A stretch of DNA of 7,373 nucleotides from the NCBI GenBank assembly GCA_035527715.1, contig DATKZY010000024.1, forward strand, positions 1-7,373, in the 5' to 3' direction. The notes beneath the pieces were generated by a model. The model made no database searches. It saw only the letters and a list, made by a program, of their open reading frames with translations, and was not told the DNA's origin. Position 1 is the first letter of the stretch. Each line of letters opens with the position of its first letter. This document shows, piece by piece, positions 1-3,430 of this stretch. The position numbers and the translations under genes are program-made. This DNA is from DSUN01 sp035527715. GTDB taxonomy: Bacteria > Planctomycetota > PUPC01 > DSUN01.

Positions 1-41
1 ATCTGTGGGGTGGCGTATTGAGGGACGCGGCCCCAAAAGAG

Positions 42-82
42 AAACGGGCGGCGGGCCCCACAGGGGGGCCCGCCGCCCGTTT
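42..82 (-). terminator. Hairpin terminator after the CsgG-like lipoprotein gene
   Basis: A perfect 18-bp inverted repeat (arms 42-59 and 65-82, loop 60-64) lies 18 bp past the stop codon of the gene ending at 101. Read on the minus strand, the stem ends in GTTT and is followed by CTCTTTTGG, a weak T-tract. The stem is very GC-rich and begins and ends with A/T triplets, as in intrinsic terminators. The short T-run makes efficiency uncertain, but position and strength favour a real transcription end. Confidence 0.72.
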
Positions 83-100
83 GCGTTCTCCTGCCTTCGG

Positions 101-1330
101 CTACGGCGCAGGGGCAGTGGCCGAGGTGAATGCCTTGAGCACCCAGCCGGTCTTGTTGTCGGGCGTGGTGACGTAGTACCAGGAGCCTTCCTGCTTCTCG
201 ACGCGCAGGGCCGCGCCCTTCGTGGCACTCGCGACCATCGCCGAATTCGCGTCGGGCTTCTCATACACGTTCACCGTCGCGAAGGCCACGTAGACCTGCG
301 TCGCCGTGCTTGGCGGCGGGGGCGGCGGCGGATCCTGCGGAGGCGGCGGGGGCGGGGGAGGCGGGGGAGGCGTGGGATCCGACGGAGGCGGCTGCACCGG
401 GGTCGGCTCGACCGGGGTCGGCTGAACCGGAGTAGGCTGAATCGGGGTGGGCTGAACCGGCTGTCCGGTCGCCGGAACCACGACCGGCTGGACAACCGTG
501 GGCGTGACGCCCATCGTCCCCCCGCCTGTGGTGCCGGGAGTGATGGGCTGGCCCTGCTCGTCGAAGTGGTAGTAGTTGGCCGGGGTGCGGGAGACGACGA
601 AGGCGATGGCCGCGGCAAGGCACTGGCGCACGGCCTTCTCCATCGGGGTGTTGCGGAACACGCCCAGGCCGCCGCCCATGATGCTGTGGCGGCCCCAGCC
701 GCCCCCGCCGATGCCGATCGAGAAGTCGGACGTCTTGCCCGTCACCGTCGTGGCGGCGACGAGGCGCGAGGTCCGCGTGTCAATCACCCGCAGGTCGAGG
801 GCCACGTAGGCCTGCTTGAGGCCGAGGCCGATGCCGCCGATGGTGCCGCGGGAGCGGCCCCAACCATGGCGGTCCACGTGCCCCCCGCCGATCCCGATGC
901 CGCCGCCCTGGTAGTCGGGCTGGAACTCCGTGACGGCGCCGGTCACGAGCAGCTCGGCGCCCTCGATCTGGCCCGTCGCCGCCCCGGTGCCCGGCTGGAT
1001 GCGGCCGCTGCGGGCGAGGTCCTGCTCCGCCAGCACGCCGGCCAGCTTCTGACGCTCCAGGACGATGTAGCGGTTCGTGTTCAGCAGCTCGGTGGCGAGC
1101 ATGTCGGACATGCCGTTGCCGAGCGCGCCGTAGCTCTGGCCCGCCTTGTTGTCGAAGTCCAGCACGGCGATTCGGGCCTTCGGCCCGTTGTAGGCCTCGG
1201 CCTGCATCTGATCGATCGTGCCCGTGTTCTGGCCGCCCGTGATCTGCGGCTGCGGATTCAGCAGCTCATCACAGCCCGTCGCCGCCAGCGCCACGAGCAG
1301 GAGGCCCCACGTCAAGACGCGCTTCGCCAT
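101..1330 (-). CDS. CsgG-family lipoprotein with proline-rich linker and C-terminal SH3-like domain
   Basis: A 409-residue predicted envelope lipoprotein. Residues 1-20 are a lipoprotein signal: KR, a hydrophobic stretch, then LAATGC with Cys20 as the lipidation site (Ala at -3 is a weaker lipobox). Residues about 52-250 resemble CsgG/curli-assembly proteins: ARIAVLDFDN, a GNGMSDMLATEL helix, RYIVLERQKL, and GAELLVTGAVTEF followed by YVALDLRVIDT. Two Gly/His-rich insertions lie near residues 142-171 and 203-222. Residues about 276-342 are a proline-rich spacer with five PVQPT-type pentapeptides and polyproline runs. Residues about 346-404 look like a bacterial SH3 domain (VNVYEKPDANS, WYYVTTPDNKTGWV), often a peptidoglycan or protein binder. 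A likely role is an envelope scaffold or secretion-linked protein. No curli subunit or other csg gene is nearby, so curli export is not supported. The start at 1330 is chosen because GAGGAG lies 6 nt upstream. The in-frame ATG at 1336 abuts that GAGGAG, and the one at 1426 would overlap the upstream gene. Confidence 0.88.
   Translation of the reverse strand: MAKRVLTWGLLLVALAATGCDELLNPQPQITGGQNTGTIDQMQAEAYNGPKARIAVLDFDNKAGQSYGALGNGMSDMLATELLNTNRYIVLERQKLAGVLAEQDLARSGRIQPGTGAATGQIEGAELLVTGAVTEFQPDYQGGGIGIGGGHVDRHGWGRSRGTIGGIGLGLKQAYVALDLRVIDTRTSRLVAATTVTGKTSDFSIGIGGGGWGRHSIMGGGLGVFRNTPMEKAVRQCLAAAIAFVVSRTPANYYHFDEQGQPITPGTTGGGTMGVTPTVVQPVVVPATGQPVQPTPIQPTPVQPTPVEPTPVQPPPSDPTPPPPPPPPPPPQDPPPPPPPSTATQVYVAFATVNVYEKPDANSAMVASATKGAALRVEKQEGSWYYVTTPDNKTGWVLKAFTSATAPAP
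386..460 (-). repeat. 15-bp tandem repeat coding PVQPT pentapeptides
   Basis: Five in-frame 15-bp units encode P-V/I-Q/E-P-T/P repeats (residues 291-315 of the lipoprotein), followed by polyproline runs. The units differ mostly at third positions, so the array is coding and diverged, not a recent slippage product. It forms the stiff linker between the CsgG-like and SH3-like domains. Confidence 0.8.
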
Positions 1331-1336
1331 GGTCAT

Positions 1337-1342
1337 CTCCTC
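1337..1342 (-). promoter_or_regulatory. Shine-Dalgarno site GAGGAG that fixes the lipoprotein start
   Basis: GAGGAG on the minus strand is separated by 6 nt from the ATG at 1330 but by 0 nt from the in-frame ATG at 1336. Normal spacing therefore selects the second ATG, giving a protein that starts MAKRVLTW. Confidence 0.75.
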
Positions 1343-1375
1343 TACGCATGAGGTGGAGTAAGCAACTGCCCCTAC

Positions 1376-1404
1376 ATTCTGCCACGCTTTGCGGCGTCTG
1401 TCAA
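1376..1404 (-). promoter_or_regulatory. Sigma70-type promoter for the lipoprotein gene
   Basis: On the minus strand there is a perfect -35 box TTGACA (1404-1399), a 17-bp spacer and a -10 box CAGAAT (1381-1376, 4 of 6 matches). The predicted start near 1369 leaves a leader of about 39 nt carrying the GAGGAG site. The promoter lies in the 88-bp gap after the nuclease stop codon, so the lipoprotein can be expressed independently. Confidence 0.6.
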
Positions 1405-1418
1405 CGGCGCACCGCGGT

Positions 1419-2399
1419 TTATCCATCGGCCGGGGCGCCCGGCTCGGGCTCGCCCCGCAAGCGGGGGAGCAGGTCGGGGCGGCAGGGGCCGATGAAGTTG
1501 CAGCGCAGGCACGAGCGCGAGTTGTCGGTCTTCTCGAACGCCGCCTCGGCCAATGGCTCGTTCTGGCCCACGTCGGCCAGGAGCGAATGCATGTCGGCCA
1601 CGCTCCCCCGAATGTACTGCTTCGCGTCCTCCACGTCCGCCGCCTTCACCTGGTACTCCTGGAGGCGGTTGACCAGGAGGTAGAACTCGGCGGGCAGCAC
1701 GTTTTCGAAGGCCGTGCCCCACTTCGCCTGGGCATAGAGGCTGTAGCACACGAGTTGAAGGGTGTTCGCCTCGGCCAGGCTGCGGCCCGTCTTCCAGTCG
1801 TAGATCCGCACCGCCGCCCCGTCGCGGAACGAGCAGTCAATCTTCGCCCAGATGCGAATGTCGTCGAGCGCGAACTTGTCCAGCTCCTCGATCTGGAGCC
1901 AGGCATCGCGCGGCACGGCACGCAGCTCGGCGAACAGGGCGCTCGTGTAAAACGTGTGCAGGCACTCGCGCACGTCGTCCGCCGTCTGCTGCCAACGCTC
2001 GCGCGGCACGGGCACGCCGTACTCGTGCTCGAACAGCGCGCACGACTTCGGCTTCTTCCAGTAGTTCCCCTGCTGCGACGAGCGATAGTCGTCGCGCATC
2101 TGGGCGAGCGTGACCTCAGCGATCTTGTCGGGGCTGAGCACAGCGATGCCGCGGCTGAGGTTCTTCAGGCTCCGCTCGACGCACAGGTGCACCCGCTCCC
2201 CCGCCCACATGGGCCGCGTCTTGAGTTGCTTCACCACATAGAGCTGGCGCGTGCGCTCGGGCGCCGTCGCCTCCCACCCGCCCCACGAGCCATAGTACTG
2301 ATAGTAGTATCGCCGCGGACACGTCCTGAACGTCTCGTCGCGGCTCTTCGACCAGGCGCATTCGTTCTTCAGCTCGGCCAAGTCAGTCCCTGCCTTCAT
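1419..2399 (-). CDS. PD-(D/E)XK nuclease of the RecB/Cas4/AddB type with a predicted iron-sulfur cluster
   Basis: A 326-residue cytoplasmic protein carrying the RecB-family nuclease motifs in order: WAGERVHLCVE with His71, IWAKID with Asp188, YDWKTG with Asp201 and Lys203, then the helix motif QLVCYSLYA with Gln215 and Tyr219. Cys27 in FRTCPRRYYYQYYG and the C-terminal trio Cys297, Cys300 and Cys306 (CLRCNFIGPC) match the split four-cysteine [4Fe-4S] staple of AddB, Cas4 and Dna2. All expected catalytic and cluster residues are present, so the enzyme should be active on DNA. There is no helicase, Cas1, Cas2 or CRISPR array beside it, so it looks like a stand-alone PD-(D/E)XK protein (PF12705-like). 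Its biological role cannot be assigned from context. The start at 2399 is chosen because conservation-like sequence begins just after it; an upstream in-frame ATG at 2534 would read through a palindromic repeat. No Shine-Dalgarno sits at normal distance. Confidence 0.88.
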   Translation of the reverse strand: MKAGTDLAELKNECAWSKSRDETFRTCPRRYYYQYYGSWGGWEATAPERTRQLYVVKQLKTRPMWAGERVHLCVERSLKNLSRGIAVLSPDKIAEVTLAQMRDDYRSSQQGNYWKKPKSCALFEHEYGVPVPRERWQQTADDVRECLHTFYTSALFAELRAVPRDAWLQIEELDKFALDDIRIWAKIDCSFRDGAAVRIYDWKTGRSLAEANTLQLVCYSLYAQAKWGTAFENVLPAEFYLLVNRLQEYQVKAADVEDAKQYIRGSVADMHSLLADVGQNEPLAEAAFEKTDNSRSCLRCNFIGPCRPDLLPRLRGEPEPGAPADG

Positions 2400-2419
2400 C
2401 CCGGGGCGGTCAACCTCAT
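2396..2419 (-). promoter_or_regulatory. Possible 7-codon leader reading frame coupled to the nuclease start
   Basis: An ATG at 2419 opens a reading frame MRLTAPG whose TGA stop overlaps the nuclease ATG as ATGA, the classic termination-reinitiation arrangement. The nuclease ATG lacks its own Shine-Dalgarno. If the weak promoter at 2426-2453 is real, transcription would start at about this first ATG, making the mini-frame leaderless. It is very short and could be chance. Confidence 0.22.
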
Positions 2420-2425
2420 GTCCCC

Positions 2426-2453
2426 AGTGTAGCCGCTTCCCCGGAGAATGCAA
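2426..2453 (-). promoter_or_regulatory. Weak candidate promoter for the nuclease gene
   Basis: Minus-strand TTGCAT (2453-2448), a 16-bp spacer and TACACT (2431-2426) give 3 of 6 and 4 of 6 matches to the sigma70 consensus. It is correctly placed about 30-50 bp upstream of the nuclease start, but a match this weak is expected by chance at moderate frequency. Confidence 0.28.
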
Positions 2454-2486
2454 GTGGCGTGCGCCAGCGCCCCGTGGCCATCGTCG

Positions 2487-2573
2487 CCGATCTTGCGCCC
2501 CCCGGAAAGGGCGCAAGATCGGAGGATCGGCCAATAACGGCCATACAGGGCCGTTCTGGCGATCTTGCGCCCC
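2487..2573. repeat. Three-armed palindromic repeat with alternative pairings
   Basis: The core GATCTTGCGCCC occurs at 2489-2500 and 2561-2572, and its complement at 2509-2520. Arms 2487-2500 and 2509-2522 form a perfect 14-bp stem with an 8-nt loop. Arm 2509-2521 can instead pair for 13 bp with 2560-2572. Between them, 2525-2564 makes a further bulged stem built on AACGGCC/GGCCGTT. Neither orientation is followed by a T-tract, so these are not ordinary terminators. The layout resembles clustered REP/BIME-type intergenic palindromes. Confidence 0.75.
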
Positions 2574-2713
2574 TGCGCGCTACCACCTTCATCACCCTGA
2601 ATAGTGCCGCATGCGCGGCGCGCGAAGTGGCGCTGCAAGCCGTAAGTGCCTTCTTGCCAGGGTGTTATGGAACGACGCCATCGTGCCGCCCAGCCCGTTG
2701 CCCACCACGTTGG

Positions 2714-2757
2714 GCCATCTTGCGCCCCCAGAGCCGCACCGGGGGGCGCAAGATGGC
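2714..2757. repeat. 16-bp palindrome, second member of the CTTGCGCCCC repeat family
   Basis: Arms 2714-2729 and 2742-2757 are perfectly complementary over 16 bp around a 12-nt loop. The arm core ATCTTGCGCCCC is shared with the element at 2487-2573, but the outer bases differ (GCC in place of CCG) with both arms changed together. This indicates a family whose stem, not its exact outer sequence, is kept. Confidence 0.75.
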
Positions 2758-2942
2758 AGGTATAGTGTATCGGCCTCTTTGGATGCCCATATATTGGGGG
2801 CATACCCGAATCGCTTGCTGAACATCGCCATCGTGTCCATTGTTGCGCCTGCGCGCGCCCACCTGCGCGCACGGTGAGACGCCTTGACCGGCGAGGCGCA
2901 GCGCCTCTCTGTGCAGTCATAAAGTCTTGGGAACCTTATGGG

Positions 2943-2963
2943 AATAGGGGACAGACACCTATT
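2943..2963. repeat. Short palindromic box of REP-like appearance
   Basis: AATAGG (2943-2948) and CCTATT (2958-2963) flank GGACAGACA. From memory, GGGGACAGACACCTATTT is a recurring intergenic box in several bacterial phyla and has been associated with REP-associated tyrosine transposases; I cannot verify that here. No transposase gene is in the window. Confidence 0.4.
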
Positions 2964-3003
2964 TCTGGCGTACCGTGGGGCCATGTCCGCACCATTCACC
3001 CTT

Positions 3004-3064
3004 GGGGTTTTGGCGGGCGGGGGCGTGGTGTGAGGGTTGGCGGGGCGACGGGGAAAAGAGGGGG
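3004..3064 (+). repeat. Clustered G-tracts with G-quadruplex potential
   Basis: Seven runs of 3-5 G (3004-3007, 3015-3017, 3019-3023, 3034-3036, 3042-3045, 3050-3053, 3060-3064) lie within 61 nt of the plus strand. The complementary C-runs would be in any minus-strand transcript reading through. A further trio of G-runs follows at 3194-3210 on the other side of the inverted array. Folding is a prediction only. Confidence 0.4.
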
Positions 3065-3171
3065 TCCACAGATTGACACAGATTTCCACAGATGAAGAGA
3101 AGGCCGAAATCGGGTCTCAAGCCCAGTTGGCGGACTTGTCTTGTCTGTGCGAATCTGTGGGAATCTGTGGA
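3065..3171. repeat. Inverted array of CACAGAT units at 10-nt period
   Basis: The left arm 3065-3092 carries CACAGAT at 3067, 3077 and 3087. The right arm 3144-3171 carries the complement ATCTGTG at 3153 and 3163, with a variant GTCTGTG at 3143. The 28-nt arms are complementary at 24 of 28 positions; all four differences fall in the two-nt gaps between units. The 51-nt centre is unique sequence. Period-10 repeats of this style are, in my recollection, common in intergenic DNA of Planctomycetota and similar genomes. Confidence 0.75.
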
Positions 3172-3221
3172 CAAAGCTCTTCACGGCTTCGGCGGGGCGG
3201 GGGAACGGGGAGAAGAGAAGA

Positions 3222-3235
3222 CCGCCTGAAGGCGG
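3222..3235. repeat. Small palindrome CCGCCTGAAGGCGG
   Basis: A perfect hairpin of CCGCC and GGCGG around TGAA, followed by AACTAC. It resembles another recurring intergenic module of high-GC environmental genomes and sits in the row of repeats. It is too weak alone to call a terminator. Confidence 0.4.
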
Positions 3236-3286
3236 AACTACCAACCCGGAGATTCCGCGTGCAAGTATGCACGCCCTACCTGGCTT

Positions 3287-3320
3287 TCGGTGTTCGGCGT
3301 TCGGTGATCGGTGATCGGGT
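3287..3320. repeat. Five tandem 7-bp units of TCGGTGA type
   Basis: TCGG recurs at 3287, 3294, 3301, 3308 and 3315, an exact 7-nt period, giving units TCGGTGT, TCGGCGT, TCGGTGA, TCGGTGA and TCGGGTA. There is no open gene here, so the array is noncoding and probably slippage-prone. Confidence 0.7.
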
Positions 3321-3330
3321 ACGGAAGGTT

Positions 3331-3359
3331 CCTATCCGTGCCCATCCGTGAAATCCGTG
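3331..3359. repeat. ATCCGTG triplet array, period about 10
   Basis: ATCCGTG occurs at 3334, 3344 and 3353 (spacings 10 and 9). On the minus strand this reads CACGGAT three times, one base from the CACAGAT unit at 3065-3171, which suggests related families. It lies about 70-100 bp downstream of the large secreted protein's stop codon. Confidence 0.65.
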
Positions 3360-3370
3360 GTTTCCCTCTT

Positions 3371-3406
3371 CTCTGCGTGCTCTCTTCCGCCTCTGCGGCC
3401 TCTGCG
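3371..3406. repeat. CTCTGCG array downstream of the large secreted protein
   Basis: CTCTGCG occurs at 3371, 3391 and 3400 (spacings 20 and 9), again close to multiples of a helical turn. On the minus strand it reads CGCAGAG. The array begins 25 bp after the stop codon of the gene ending at 3431, so it would be in that transcript's 3' end unless termination occurs first; no conventional terminator is visible there. Confidence 0.55.
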
Positions 3407-3430
3407 TGAGATCCGTTCTTCCCGCTTGGG

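Larger units (their letters stand above)
2400..3430. other. Gene-free spacer made of dispersed repeat elements
   Basis: About 1 kb between the nuclease start and the 3' end of the large secreted protein. No open frame here has a plausible start with ribosome site, domain signature or natural composition; those that exist run through palindromes and periodic arrays. The content is instead a run of unrelated short repeats, listed separately: palindromes near 2487-2573 and 2714-2757, a smaller stem at 2783-2803 in an AT-richer patch, a short palindrome at 2894-2906, a box at 2943-2963, G-tracts at 3004-3064, an inverted array at 3065-3171, and periodic arrays from 3222 to 3406. Confidence 0.75.

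Noticed and set aside
5..1351. 448-codon open frame on the plus strand
   Set aside because: Antisense to the lipoprotein gene, runs through its terminator hairpin, and is extremely Arg/Gly-rich.
1389..2432. 347-codon open frame on the plus strand
   Set aside because: Antisense to the nuclease gene, which carries a full set of catalytic and cysteine motifs.
2487..2522. Intrinsic terminator
   Set aside because: The 14-bp stem is strong but neither strand has a T-tract after it.
2396..2920. 174-codon open frame on the minus strand in the spacer
   Set aside because: It translates several palindromes and ends at the nuclease start; no ribosome site or domain signature supports it.
3065..3406. 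CRISPR array
   Set aside because: Repeat units are only about 7 nt at a 7-20-nt period, with no spacers of 25-40 nt, and arms are inverted. The Cas4-like nuclease nearby does not change this.
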